Assembly (NCBI GenBank): GCA_005879315.1
Contig: VBLC01000070.1
Location: 1-63,453 of the forward strand
Source of the DNA: Deltaproteobacteria bacterium
GTDB taxonomy: Bacteria; Myxococcota; Myxococcia; Myxococcales; 40CM-4-68-19
Reading direction: 5' to 3'
DNA: 63,453 nt
The stretch's first letter is position 1. Every line of letters starts with the position of its first letter. The notes below the pieces were generated by a model. It searched no databases. It had not been told where the DNA came from and saw only the letters and a list, made by a program, of their open reading frames with translations. A program made the position numbers and the translations under genes. Of the stretch, positions 45,332-53,607 are shown piece by piece.

Positions 45332-46239
45332 AACTTCTCCGTGGCCCAGCGCTCCATGTGATCGATGAGGACGTCGGGTGCATCCTCCTGCAGGTAGTGG
45401 CCGGCCCGCTCGAGCAGGAAGGGCCCATCGACCTCGTCGAAGGTGCCCGTCCACCGCTGCAGCATCTGCTGCTTGAAGGCGGGATCCTTGCGCGCCCAGC
45501 AGATCAGCGCCGGCTTCCGCCGCAGCCGCAAGAGGCCGTCCTCGATGGCGGCCATGGTCGCCCACGACTCGTGCTGCAGGTCGCGCGTCTCGGGGATGAG
45601 CTGGGGAAAGCGCGCCACGCCGATGCGATCGTCGGGCGTGGGCAGCGCTGCGCGGTAGGGCATCAGATCCTCGTCGCTGCGGCCGGGTCTCATCGCCCAC
45701 TCGACGAAGATGTTGGATTGCACGGCGCGCTTCCATCCGCCCTTGCCCAGCGCGAGGAGCTTGAAGAACCAGGGCAGCTTCATGCGCGGCTCGCGCACGA
45801 ACGCCCAGGTGTTGAAGACCACCACGCCCGCCACGCGCTCGGGGTTGCGGGTGGCCCAGCCCATCCCGATCGGGCCGCCCCAGTCCTGCAGCACCGGGAC
45901 CACGCGGTCGGCTTGCAGCTCGGAGAGCGCGCCGCCCAGATTCTTGATGTGGCGCTCGAGCGAGTACCACTTCGGATCGCGCGGCTTGTCGCTGCGGCCG
46001 AAGCCGACGTGGTCGGGCGCGATCACCCGATATCGCCAGGAGAGGCGCGCGATGAATTTCCGGTAGAGATAGCTCCAGGTCGGATTGCCGTGGAGGAGCA
46101 GGAAAGTGACCTTCGCGTCGCGGGGCCCTTCGTCGATCACTGCCTGGCGCACGCCCTCGGCGACCGGCACGAGGCGGCTCTTCCAGGGGAAGCGGCCGCC
46201 GAAGTCGGAGTTCACGTCGAGGCCGGTGTAGACGCGCAT
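45328..46239 (-). CDS. Haloalkane dehalogenase-like alpha/beta hydrolase
   Basis: 303 residues. Catalytic set of HLDs: LLLHGNPTWSYLYRKF with Asn52 for halide binding, VLQDWGGPIGMG with nucleophile Asp119 followed by halide-binding Trp120, cap domain from about 150-230, and GHYLQEDAPD for the catalytic His. An Asp nucleophile with paired Asn/Trp points to dehalogenase rather than esterase or epoxide hydrolase (the latter would have Tyr pairs in the cap). Native substrate unknown. Confidence 0.85.
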   Translation of the reverse strand: MRVYTGLDVNSDFGGRFPWKSRLVPVAEGVRQAVIDEGPRDAKVTFLLLHGNPTWSYLYRKFIARLSWRYRVIAPDHVGFGRSDKPRDPKWYSLERHIKNLGGALSELQADRVVPVLQDWGGPIGMGWATRNPERVAGVVVFNTWAFVREPRMKLPWFFKLLALGKGGWKRAVQSNIFVEWAMRPGRSDEDLMPYRAALPTPDDRIGVARFPQLIPETRDLQHESWATMAAIEDGLLRLRRKPALICWARKDPAFKQQMLQRWTGTFDEVDGPFLLERAGHYLQEDAPDVLIDHMERWATEKF

Positions 46240-46293
46240 CGCCGGGATTGTGGCGTGCGCGAGCGAGGGGCGCCAGTTTGTGCTCAGCGCGCT

Positions 46294-48201
46294 TCAGGGA
46301 GCCTCCTTGCCCTGCAGGTATTTCGCGAAGAAACGCAGCGAATATCCGATTTGATAGACCTGATTGTTGCGGTTCTGCGCCCCGTGGCCTTCGTCGGGGA
46401 AGATGACCAGCTCGACGGGGAGATTGCGCGCCCGGAGCGCATCGTGGATCTGCAGCGCCTCGCCGGCGGGAACGCGCGGATCGCTCGCGCCCTGGATGAG
46501 CAGCATCGGGCCCTTCACCTTGTCGATGTAGGTGATCGGCGAGAGCTGGAGCAATGCATCGCGATCCTTTTCCGGATCGCCATATTCGCTGACGCGCAGC
46601 GCGCGGCGGTACGGCGCCGTGTTCATCAGGAAGGTGACGAGATTCGAGATGCCGACGATCTCGACGCCCGCGTCGTAGGCGCCGGCGAACATCGTCATGC
46701 CGATGAGCGAGGAATAACCGCCGTAGCTGCCGCCGTAGATCCCCAATTTGCCGCCGCCGAAGCGCTTGCGCGCCCAGGACGCGGCGTCCTCGATGTCGGT
46801 GATGATCTGCAGGCGCCTCTTGCCGTCGTCGGCGTGCAGCCAGGTCTTGCCGTAGCCGTCGCTGCCTCGCACGTTCGGCTCGACGAAGATGAAACCGGAA
46901 TCGACGAACATCTGCGCATGGACGGAGAAGCCGGGCAGCGCCTGCGCTTCGGGCCCGCCGTGGAAGTTCACCACGATCGGGCAGGGCGCGGCGCAACTCT
47001 TCGGCTCGCGCACGAAGACGGGAATCTGCGTGCCGTCGCGCGCTGGATACGTCTCGCTGCGGGCGCGGACGAAGCTCGTCAGATCGATCTCGGGCGCGCT
47101 GCCGGTGTGCCAGCGAGCCAGTCTTCCGCTCTTCCAGTCGACGACGTAGCTCTGCAAGGGTTCGGTGCCGGTGTCGACGGCGATGACGGTGAAGCGGCCA
47201 TCCCGCGTCGTCTGCCCGAAGCGGACGTGATCCGCGGCGGGCAAGGGCGGCAGCGGGAGCTCTTTGTGCGTGAGCGCGTCCATCGCGTGCAGGCGGGTGT
47301 AGCCGCGCTCATTGACCGTATAGAGGATGCGGCGGCGCGGCCGATCGATCGACCATTCGGAGACGTCGAAGCTCATCTGCGCAGAGAGCGGCGTGAACTT
47401 GCCCTTGCTCCAGGAATAGAGACGGCGGAACTCGCCGAAGTGAGGCGTCTCGACCAAGACTTCGCCTTCGCCGGGGCCGTACCCGGGAACGTATTCCTCG
47501 CGCTCGCCCTGGCCGAACAGGGGAGTGAGCCGGCGCGCGCTCTCGTCCCACTCGAAGACTTCGATCATGTTCGAGCCCACTTCTTTTCCAAGGAGGAGCT
47601 TTCCCGGCTTCTGGTCGGCGACGGTCCAGAGCCCCTCTTGCGCGAAGACGTCCTCGACCCGCTTCTGCGCGCGGTCGTAGCGGTAGAGGGCATAGGCGTC
47701 GGGCTTCTTGTCGTTGGAGCGGAAGTAGATGTAGCGGCCGTCGTCGCTGACGAACTGGAAGGAGGTCTGGATCCCCGGCTTGTGCTGGATGAGCTGGAGG
47801 GGTCCGCCTTTGGGTGAAAGGAGGTAGAGGCCCGGGTTCTCCTCGCCCTTGCGGTCGCGCTCGATGATCAGCGCGGTGCCGTCGGGCGTGACGTCGGAGA
47901 CGCCCGTCTGGTCCTGGCCGCCGGTGAGCTGGATGGGGAAGCGCATCGGTCCATCGACGCGCCAGATCTGGTTGGTGCCGGTCACTTTCCAGCGGAAATA
48001 GAGCGCGCTGCCGTCGGGAGCGAGGACGCCGGCGGAGGGAGCGCGCACGTCGAGCATGGCCTGGATGGTTCGGGTGAGCTCGTCGGGGAGGGGCTTGGGG
48101 GCGAAACGGTCGAGGACTTCTTTCGGAATGCTGGCGGCTCCGTGGCCGGTATAGGGTGGCGCCGCGAACGCGACGGCAAGGAAGACTCGGGCCAGGGACA
48201 T
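46294..48201 (-). CDS. S9 family prolyl oligopeptidase-like serine peptidase
   Basis: 635 residues with signal peptide (MSLARVFLAVAFAAPPYTGHGA). N-terminal beta-propeller (about 50-370) and C-terminal alpha/beta hydrolase domain with IYGGSYGGYSSLIGM (catalytic Ser), GASDPRVPAGEA (Asp) and DEGHGAQNRNN (His). Hydrolyses short peptides, probably in the periplasm. Divergent from the Lrp gene, with a 108-base spacer. Confidence 0.94.
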   Translation of the reverse strand: MSLARVFLAVAFAAPPYTGHGAASIPKEVLDRFAPKPLPDELTRTIQAMLDVRAPSAGVLAPDGSALYFRWKVTGTNQIWRVDGPMRFPIQLTGGQDQTGVSDVTPDGTALIIERDRKGEENPGLYLLSPKGGPLQLIQHKPGIQTSFQFVSDDGRYIYFRSNDKKPDAYALYRYDRAQKRVEDVFAQEGLWTVADQKPGKLLLGKEVGSNMIEVFEWDESARRLTPLFGQGEREEYVPGYGPGEGEVLVETPHFGEFRRLYSWSKGKFTPLSAQMSFDVSEWSIDRPRRRILYTVNERGYTRLHAMDALTHKELPLPPLPAADHVRFGQTTRDGRFTVIAVDTGTEPLQSYVVDWKSGRLARWHTGSAPEIDLTSFVRARSETYPARDGTQIPVFVREPKSCAAPCPIVVNFHGGPEAQALPGFSVHAQMFVDSGFIFVEPNVRGSDGYGKTWLHADDGKRRLQIITDIEDAASWARKRFGGGKLGIYGGSYGGYSSLIGMTMFAGAYDAGVEIVGISNLVTFLMNTAPYRRALRVSEYGDPEKDRDALLQLSPITYIDKVKGPMLLIQGASDPRVPAGEALQIHDALRARNLPVELVIFPDEGHGAQNRNNQVYQIGYSLRFFAKYLQGKEAP

Positions 48202-48309
48202 CGGCGACCTCCGCGGTGGCGGGGATGTTTAGCAGAGCTTGACGGCCGCGCGCCCCGAGCCTATATCAAATTCGATATGTGGCTGGATGAAGACTTGTCC
48301 TATAACTAA

Positions 48310-48804
48310 ATGCCTCCTGATCCTATAGATTATAGGATCATCGAGCTGCTGCAGCGCGACGCGCGCACGACGCAGGTGCAGATCGCGTCCGCGGTCGGCC
48401 TCTCCCAGCCCTCGGTCGCCGACCGCATCCGGAAGCTGGAAGAATCGGGAGTGGTGCGCGGCTACGTGGCCCTCGTCGATGCGCGCCGCCTCGGCAAGGA
48501 CATCCGCGCGTTCATCGGCGTGCGCATCTCCCATCCCCGCCACCACGACGCTTTTGCCCGGCGCATCCAGACCATCCCCGAGGTGCTCGAGTGCCACCGG
48601 GTCGCCGGTCTCGATTCGTACCTGCTCAAGGTCGTCGCCAAGGACACCGGCGCGCTCGACGACCTCATCTCCGAAACGCTGCGCCGCCTGGCCGGCGTCA
48701 CGCGCACGCACACCACCATCGTGCTCTCCACCGTCAAGGAGACGACGGAGGTGCCGCTGCAAGCGGAGGAGCCGCTCCGGCGGCGGAAGGAGGCCGAGCC
48801 GTGA
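48310..48804 (+). CDS. Lrp/AsnC family transcription regulator
   Basis: 164 residues. N-terminal HTH (IIELLQRDARTTQVQIASAV, VGLSQPSVADRIRKLEESG) and RAM-type C-terminal effector domain (DIRAFIGVRISHPRHH, CHRVAGLDSYLLKVVAKD, TRTHTTIVLSTVKETT). Coupled with the aminotransferase downstream (GTGA), so it probably controls that gene in response to an amino acid. A perfect palindrome overlaps its first codons. Confidence 0.95.
   Translation: MPPDPIDYRIIELLQRDARTTQVQIASAVGLSQPSVADRIRKLEESGVVRGYVALVDARRLGKDIRAFIGVRISHPRHHDAFARRIQTIPEVLECHRVAGLDSYLLKVVAKDTGALDDLISETLRRLAGVTRTHTTIVLSTVKETTEVPLQAEEPLRRRKEAEP
48319..48339. promoter_or_regulatory. Perfect palindrome over lrp start (candidate operator)
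   Basis: GATCCTATA (48319-48327), spacer GAT, TATAGGATC (48331-48339): a perfect 9-base inverted repeat ten bases into the coding region. Related half-sites CCTATA occur upstream (48261 and 48298 areas), so an Lrp-type binding array with autoregulation is plausible. Confidence 0.6.
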
Positions 48805-50015
48805 CCCAGCTCGCAAGGCGCATGTCGCGCATCCAGCCTTCGGCCATCCGCGAGATCCTCAAGGTGACCGAGCGGCCGGAAGTGCTCTCCTTCGCCGGCG
48901 GCTTGCCCGCGCCGGAGGCGTTCCCCGTCGCCGAGCTGCAACGCGCGCACGCCGACGTGCTCGCCGCCGATGGGGCCGCGGCGCTGCAGTACGCCACGAC
49001 CGAGGGCTATGCTCCTCTGCGCGCCTGGGTGGCCGCGCGCATGGCTCGCCGTGGAATGCGCGTCGAGCCCGAGCAGGTGTTGATCACCGCGGGCTCGCAG
49101 CAGGGGATCGACCTGGTGGCGAAGGTCCTGCTCGATCCGGGCGACACGGTCGTGGTGGAGAACCCCTCCTACCTGGCGGCGCTGCAGGCGTTCCAGGCCT
49201 ACGAGGCGCGCCTTGCGGTGGTGAGCAGCGACGAGCAGGGGATGCGCGTCGACGAGCTCGAGCGCCTTTTGCGCAAGACGAAGCCGAAGCTCGTCTACAT
49301 CGTGCCGACCTTCCAGAACCCGCGCGGTACGACGCTTTCCCTGGAGCGGCGCGCGCAGCTCGCCGAGCTGTCCGCGCGGCACGGCGTGCTGCTGCTCGAG
49401 GACGATCCCTACAACGAGCTGCGCTACAGCGGCGAGCCGCTGCCCGCCATCGCCTCGCTCGAGGAGCGCGCGCCGATCGTGCACCTCGGCACCTTCTCGA
49501 AGACGATCGCGCCGGGCCTCCGCCTGGGCTGGGCCATCGCCAAGGACGAGGTGGTGCGCGCGCTGATCCTGGCGAAGCAATCGACCGATCTGCACACCGG
49601 CGCGCTCGCGCAGCGAGCGGTCTTGCGCATGCTGCAATCCTTCGACTACGACGCGCACCTGCGCCGCATCTGCGCTCTCTACGGCGAGCGCTGCCGCGCC
49701 ATGCTCGAGGCGCTGGCGCGGACATTTCCCTCCGGCTCGCAGTGGACCCATCCCGAGGGAGGCCTCTTCATCTGGGCGCGCTTGCCGGAGGGGATCGACT
49801 GCGGCGAGCTTCTCCTCGAGGCGGCCCGGGAGAACGTCGCCTTCGTTCCGGGTGCGCCATTCTTCGCTCGCAATCCGCAGCTCAATACCCTGCGGCTCAA
49901 TTTCTCCAACCGCTCGCCGCAGCTGATCGCGGAAGGGATGGCGCGACTGGGCGCCTGTGCCGCGCGCCGGCTCGCGGGGTCGCCGCAGCGCGCGGCGGGA
50001 GCTCCTCCGCCTTAG
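48801..50015 (+). CDS. PLP-dependent aminotransferase (2-aminoadipate/LysN-like, class I)
   Basis: 404 residues; start GTG 48801, fixed by AAGGAGG (48787-48793), and overlapping the lrp stop. Fold type I motifs: SFAGGLPAPEAFP, LQYATTEGYAPLRAWV, ITAGSQQGIDLVAKVLLDPG, VPTFQNPRG, EDDPYNELRY, and PLP-Lys in GTFSKTIAPGLRLGW. This pattern is typical of 2-aminoadipate, aromatic and kynurenine-type aminotransferases; the exact amino acid is not resolvable. Paired with an Lrp regulator. Confidence 0.9.
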   Translation: MTQLARRMSRIQPSAIREILKVTERPEVLSFAGGLPAPEAFPVAELQRAHADVLAADGAAALQYATTEGYAPLRAWVAARMARRGMRVEPEQVLITAGSQQGIDLVAKVLLDPGDTVVVENPSYLAALQAFQAYEARLAVVSSDEQGMRVDELERLLRKTKPKLVYIVPTFQNPRGTTLSLERRAQLAELSARHGVLLLEDDPYNELRYSGEPLPAIASLEERAPIVHLGTFSKTIAPGLRLGWAIAKDEVVRALILAKQSTDLHTGALAQRAVLRMLQSFDYDAHLRRICALYGERCRAMLEALARTFPSGSQWTHPEGGLFIWARLPEGIDCGELLLEAARENVAFVPGAPFFARNPQLNTLRLNFSNRSPQLIAEGMARLGACAARRLAGSPQRAAGAPPP

Positions 50016-50061
50016 TCGAATGGACAAGCGAGACGCTCGACGGCGGAGTTACAATGCGTGC

Positions 50062-50670
50062 ATGGCGACGCTCCGTCTCTATTCCGATTTCGTCTGACCG
50101 TTCTGCTTCGTCGCGGAGCAGAGCAGCCTGGTCAGGCTCTTGAAAGAGTACCAACTCTCCTTCGACTGGCGCGGCTTCGAGCTGCACCCGGAGACGCCCG
50201 AGGGCGGCATCGAGATGTCGCGCCGCTTCGGGGCGCGCGCCGAGCAGATGCGCGACCGGATCACGCAGTTCGCCGCCTCTTTCGGCGTTCACGACCTGAA
50301 TCATCCGGAGCGGCTGCCCAACACGCGCCGCGCGCTGGCGATCGGCGAGCTGGCGCGCGACCGCGGGCTGCTTCATCCCTATCGCGAATCGGCCATGCAA
50401 GCGCATTGGCGCGACGGAATGGATCTGGAGAAGGACAAGGACCTGGCCGCGATCGCCCGCCGCGCCGGGCTTGATCCAGGCGAAGCCCTCGCCGCCAGCC
50501 GCGACCCGGCGTATCTCAAGCGCATCGACGCCATCCGCGAGGAGGCGCATGCGCTCGGCGTGGACGGGATTCCGACCTTCGTGTTCAGCGGCGACACCGC
50601 CGTCGTTGGATGCCAGCCTTACCCGATCCTCGCCGGCGCCGCCGAAGAAGCCGGCGCGCAAAAAAAATGA
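50062..50670 (+). CDS. DsbA-family selenoprotein with UxxC active site
   Basis: 202 codons starting ATG 50062 with in-frame TGA at 50095-50097 (residue 12): ATLRLYSDFV-U-PFCFVAEQSS. Ordinary DsbA/FrnE-type proteins have CPxC at exactly this place, so TGA replaces the first active-site Cys, giving Sec12-Pro-Phe-Cys15. The rest is complete: helical insertion with FDWRGFELHPETPEGGI, and GVDGIPTFVFSGDTAVVGCQP carrying the cis-Pro loop. Closest relatives are the 2-hydroxychromene isomerase/FrnE polyketide-type group. A hairpin follows the TGA. Starting instead after it would remove the active site, so a non-selenium reading is poor. Confidence 0.87.
50102..50122 (+). promoter_or_regulatory. Candidate bacterial SECIS hairpin (DsbA-family gene)
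   Basis: TCTGCTTCG (50102-50110) pairs with CGGAGCAGA (50114-50122) with one G-T wobble, leaving a TCG apical loop, starting four bases after the TGA. Both size and position fit a bacterial SECIS. Confidence 0.6.
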
Positions 50671-50704
50671 TCACTGAGCACTCTCGCGAGTGACTCAGTG
50701 ATCA
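50660..50704 (-). terminator. Terminator overlapping the DsbA-family stop codon
   Basis: TGATCACTGAG plus CACTC (50668-50683) pairs with GAGTG plus CTCAGTGATCA (50688-50704) with one bulged base, a 16-base-pair stem. On the - strand it is followed by eight T residues (A run at 50660-50667), so it ends the glycine-rich protein transcript. On the + strand no T run follows. The A run also encodes the Lys pair at the end of the selenoprotein. Confidence 0.8.
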
Positions 50705-50722
50705 CTTCGGCTGCTGCGCTCG

Positions 50723-51145
50723 CTAGTAGCGCGCGCCGTATGTCGCGGCCGGGGGAGCGAAGCCCGTCGGTCGCACGTCCGCCACCGGTCCGGTGAAGGT
50801 TCGGTCGCCATTCGCTGCGTCGACCGCTCCGAAGAGCAAGCCGGCCGCGAGACCGATCCCCGCGCCGATGGCCACGTCGCGCTGCCAGTTGCCCCAGTTC
50901 TTCGGGGTGGTGGTCTCGTGCCGGTAGAGCGCCACACCGCCGCCGACCGCTGCGCCCAACACCGCGCCGCCGATGGCGTCGCCGAGGATCACCCCGGCGG
51001 TGTTGCGGGGCTGGCTCTGGACTTCGACCACCTCGGCAGGGAGCGCCGTCCTCACCGCACCGGTCTTCTGGATCTCGCTGGCGGCGCGCGCTGGGACCGC
51101 AAGACCGAGCGCGAGTGCGGCCGCGAGAAGAGTCGCCTTGAGCAT
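50723..51145 (-). CDS. Secreted glycine-zipper-like protein
   Basis: 140 residues with signal peptide ending ARAAS. Two Gly/Ala-rich hydrophobic segments (VILGDAIGGAVLGAAVGGGV and AIGAGIGLAAGLLFGAV) have glycine-zipper spacing, so it may sit in the outer membrane. Strong AAAGGAGG five bases before the ATG. Function unknown. Confidence 0.78.
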   Translation of the reverse strand: MLKATLLAAALALGLAVPARAASEIQKTGAVRTALPAEVVEVQSQPRNTAGVILGDAIGGAVLGAAVGGGVALYRHETTTPKNWGNWQRDVAIGAGIGLAAGLLFGAVDAANGDRTFTGPVADVRPTGFAPPAATYGARY

Positions 51146-51269
51146 GAATGCCTCCTTTGCTCAAAACCTGCGGCCCTCCCTGAACGGCTGCAAGATGACG
51201 GCCGGGCAGCGGCGGGCGCGGCAAGCCGGAGCACGAACGGGCCGGGGCCCGCTCGCCTGCGGAGCGGAC

Positions 51270-52169
51270 TCAGGTCGCCGGCTCGAGCTCCATCGACTGG
51301 CAATAGAGCTGCGCTTTGGCGAGCATGTGGTGCTCCTCGTCACCCTCGGCAGGGGCGTGGCTGAGACTGAAGATGCCGAGCCCGAGCAGCTTGATGGTCG
51401 CCAGGGTCTGCTTCTTGTCGGGTGAGAGCAGCGCCAGCGTTCCGCTTTTCTCGGTGCCGATGCCCTTGACGACGAATTCTTCGTGCCACTTCTGCCAGGT
51501 GTCGGACGAGACTTCGGCCAGGGTGATGTGGAGGTCGGGAAAGAAGACCGCGCCTCCCGCGATCTCGGACCATTCGGGCGTGTCGTGGCGCTGCACCGAC
51601 TGGCGCACGGTGAAGGAGTCGATCGCCTGCACCTTCTTGCAGTCGAGGTCTTCGATGTCGAGGCGAAAGTTTTCCGCGTGAAGAACCTTCTCGGGGTGAT
51701 TTGGATCGCCCGAGACCTTGCCCCCCGACGCGCTTTCCAGGGCGAGGGCCTCGACGGCGAACTTGAGGGTGAGCCAGACCGGCGCCTTGCTGTCGACACG
51801 AAGGGCGGGGATGGTGGTCTCGCGGATGAGCGCGCCAGTGAATTTCCGCTGGCTCTTGGGAATGAGCTCCGCGTCGCAGGCGAGAATGGCGCCGTCCCTG
51901 CGCGGGGTCTGCAGCTTCCAGGTCTGCGCGATCCAGTCGAACACTGGCGGCGCCATGGCGAGACCGAAATCGAGCGAGAAGTCCTCGCGGATGCGCGCGC
52001 CGAGGTGCTTGCGCGTCTGTCCCGTGCCGTGCGCCGTCTCCTCGACGACGTGCGCGCCCACCGCGCCGCCCGAGAGCCGCCGGGCGATGCCGCAGTTCTT
52101 GCCCTCCAGCACCAGTGCGGCGTGTCCGAGCGGGCGTGCCTTGACCTGCGTGGTCGCGTAGGTGGGCAT
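51270..52169 (-). CDS. gp19-like phage tail-tube paralog A
   Basis: 299 residues, no signal peptide. Shares its layout with the protein at 52596-53522. In both a C-terminal half begins FRLDIEDLDCKKVQAIDSFT (FRLTIDGLDCTRVNKIEALV in the other), continues FFPDLHITLAEV (IPNLVITLAES) and ends with AKAQLYCQSMELE (VKAELYVEEMKFE). The fold resembles the T4 gp19/Hcp tail-tube family, but no sheath, baseplate or contractile genes flank it. Role unknown. Confidence 0.65.
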   Translation of the reverse strand: MPTYATTQVKARPLGHAALVLEGKNCGIARRLSGGAVGAHVVEETAHGTGQTRKHLGARIREDFSLDFGLAMAPPVFDWIAQTWKLQTPRRDGAILACDAELIPKSQRKFTGALIRETTIPALRVDSKAPVWLTLKFAVEALALESASGGKVSGDPNHPEKVLHAENFRLDIEDLDCKKVQAIDSFTVRQSVQRHDTPEWSEIAGGAVFFPDLHITLAEVSSDTWQKWHEEFVVKGIGTEKSGTLALLSPDKKQTLATIKLLGLGIFSLSHAPAEGDEEHHMLAKAQLYCQSMELEPAT

Positions 52170-52177
52170 GCCGCTCC

Positions 52178-52591
52178 TCAGGCGAGCTCGCAGCTGAAAC
52201 GCAGCTCGGCCAGCTCGGCGTCCTTCTCGCTCGGTCCCGGGTGGCGGAGCGGCAGCCGCACCTGGGCCACGCCGTTCTCCACTTTGGCCTCGAGCTTTTC
52301 ATAGGGAAGCCATTCGTCGCCACGCCGGTGCTCGACGTCGAAGCGCACGACATGGCCGTCGAGCCCGGGCGCATCGACCAGCAGCGAGCCCTGGTCTCCG
52401 TCGGCGAATCTCGTAGCCGACCAGCGCGGATTGGCAAGCATCGCCGCCGCCTTCTTCTCCTCTTCGGCGTGCAGCGCTTCGAGATGCGCCTTGGGCGGGC
52501 GCCGGGCGGCGAGGATGGTGCTCACCGCTTCGCGGCCATCGGCGGCGCGCACGCGGAAGCAGTAGAGGGCGATCTCTTCGAGCCTCTCCAT
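52178..52591 (-). CDS. Hypothetical protein between tail-tube paralogs
   Basis: 137 residues, no signal peptide. N-terminal MERLEEIALYCFRVRAADGR, then a Glu/Lys helix, and a beta-rich half ending EKDAELAELRFSCELA. Not recognised. It lies 4 bases after and 8 bases before the two tail-tube-like genes, so all three are one operon, which suggests a shared role. Confidence 0.7.
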   Translation of the reverse strand: MERLEEIALYCFRVRAADGREAVSTILAARRPPKAHLEALHAEEEKKAAAMLANPRWSATRFADGDQGSLLVDAPGLDGHVVRFDVEHRRGDEWLPYEKLEAKVENGVAQVRLPLRHPGPSEKDAELAELRFSCELA

Positions 52592-52595
52592 GCGA

Positions 52596-53522
52596 TCACG
52601 CCCACAACACGCCGGAGTGATACTCGAACTTCATCTCCTCGACGTAGAGCTCAGCTTTGACGCGCCGGATGTTCTCCGAGTGGGCCTCGGCCTTCTCTTC
52701 TTCCAACCTGAAGATGCCAGCGTGGTTGAAGGCGATCTTGAAAAGCACTTCCTTCAGATCCGGCGAGAGAAATTCGAGCGTGCCGTTCTTTTCCTTGTCG
52801 TCGCCATTGTTGCCGTTGATGACGAAGTCCTCGTGCCAGGTATAAAAGTCGTGGGCGTGGGACTCGGCCAGGGTGATGACGAGGTTCGGGATCTCGAGGT
52901 GCGCGGGCTCTTTCTCGTAATCACGCAGCTCGCCCACCGGATTTTCGACGATCTTCTGCTTCACCACCAGGGCTTCGATCTTGTTCACGCGCGTGCAATC
53001 CAGGCCGTCGATCGTGAGCCTGAAATTCGAAGGCAGCCATTTCTTTTGGGGGGACCCCCCTTTGCTGGCCCCACCGAGGGATTTTCCGTCCCCCTTCTTG
53101 ACGCGCGTGTACTCGGGAGCGAGCTTCACCGTCATCTTGGCCGCGTCCTTGCTGGCCGCGTCGAGAGCCGGAAAGCCGATCTCGGTGATCAGCGCTCGGA
53201 CGAAATCCTTGCGGCTGCGCTCCTTGTAGTCGTAGTCCGCGGTGATGATCGCGCCGTCGTGCCGAATGTACTTATGGTCGAAGGTGGCTTTGATCCATTC
53301 GTAGAAGCCTTTGGACATCCCCGTCCCGCAGTTGACGGTGATGTCCTCGTACTTCACGCCGGCGATGTGCTTGTGAATGACGTGATCAGGGCCGATCGTC
53401 TCGCTGATGACGTCGGAAGTGGCATGCCCCCCGAAAACGTCCTTGACCCAGCCGGCGAGAACCCCACCGATTTCGAAGCCGTACTTGCCTGCTGTGTAGG
53501 AGCGCTGATTGTTTGTGGCCAT
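52596..53522 (-). CDS. gp19-like phage tail-tube paralog B
   Basis: 308 residues. N-terminal NQRSYTAGKYGFEIGGVLAG, then HKHIAGVKYEDITVNCGTGM and SKGFYEWIKATFDHKYIRHDG, typical of the T4-like tail-tube (gp19) proteins seen in tailocin and eCIS loci. Internal Gly/Ser/Lys stretch (KKGDGKSLGGASKGGSPQKK) looks like a linker between two similar halves. First gene of a three-gene operon. Confidence 0.72.
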   Translation of the reverse strand: MATNNQRSYTAGKYGFEIGGVLAGWVKDVFGGHATSDVISETIGPDHVIHKHIAGVKYEDITVNCGTGMSKGFYEWIKATFDHKYIRHDGAIITADYDYKERSRKDFVRALITEIGFPALDAASKDAAKMTVKLAPEYTRVKKGDGKSLGGASKGGSPQKKWLPSNFRLTIDGLDCTRVNKIEALVVKQKIVENPVGELRDYEKEPAHLEIPNLVITLAESHAHDFYTWHEDFVINGNNGDDKEKNGTLEFLSPDLKEVLFKIAFNHAGIFRLEEEKAEAHSENIRRVKAELYVEEMKFEYHSGVLWA

Positions 53523-53607
53523 GGAACCCCCCGTTCCACCTTCCCGGATGATATCACGACCGTGCGCTGGTCACGGTGATCGCAGCGCCGATGCGCCGCC
53601 CGGTTGA

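Noticed and set aside
53540-53580. ATCAC/GTGAT inverted repeat after the response regulator
   Set aside because: Short, bulged stem without a T run; too weak to call.
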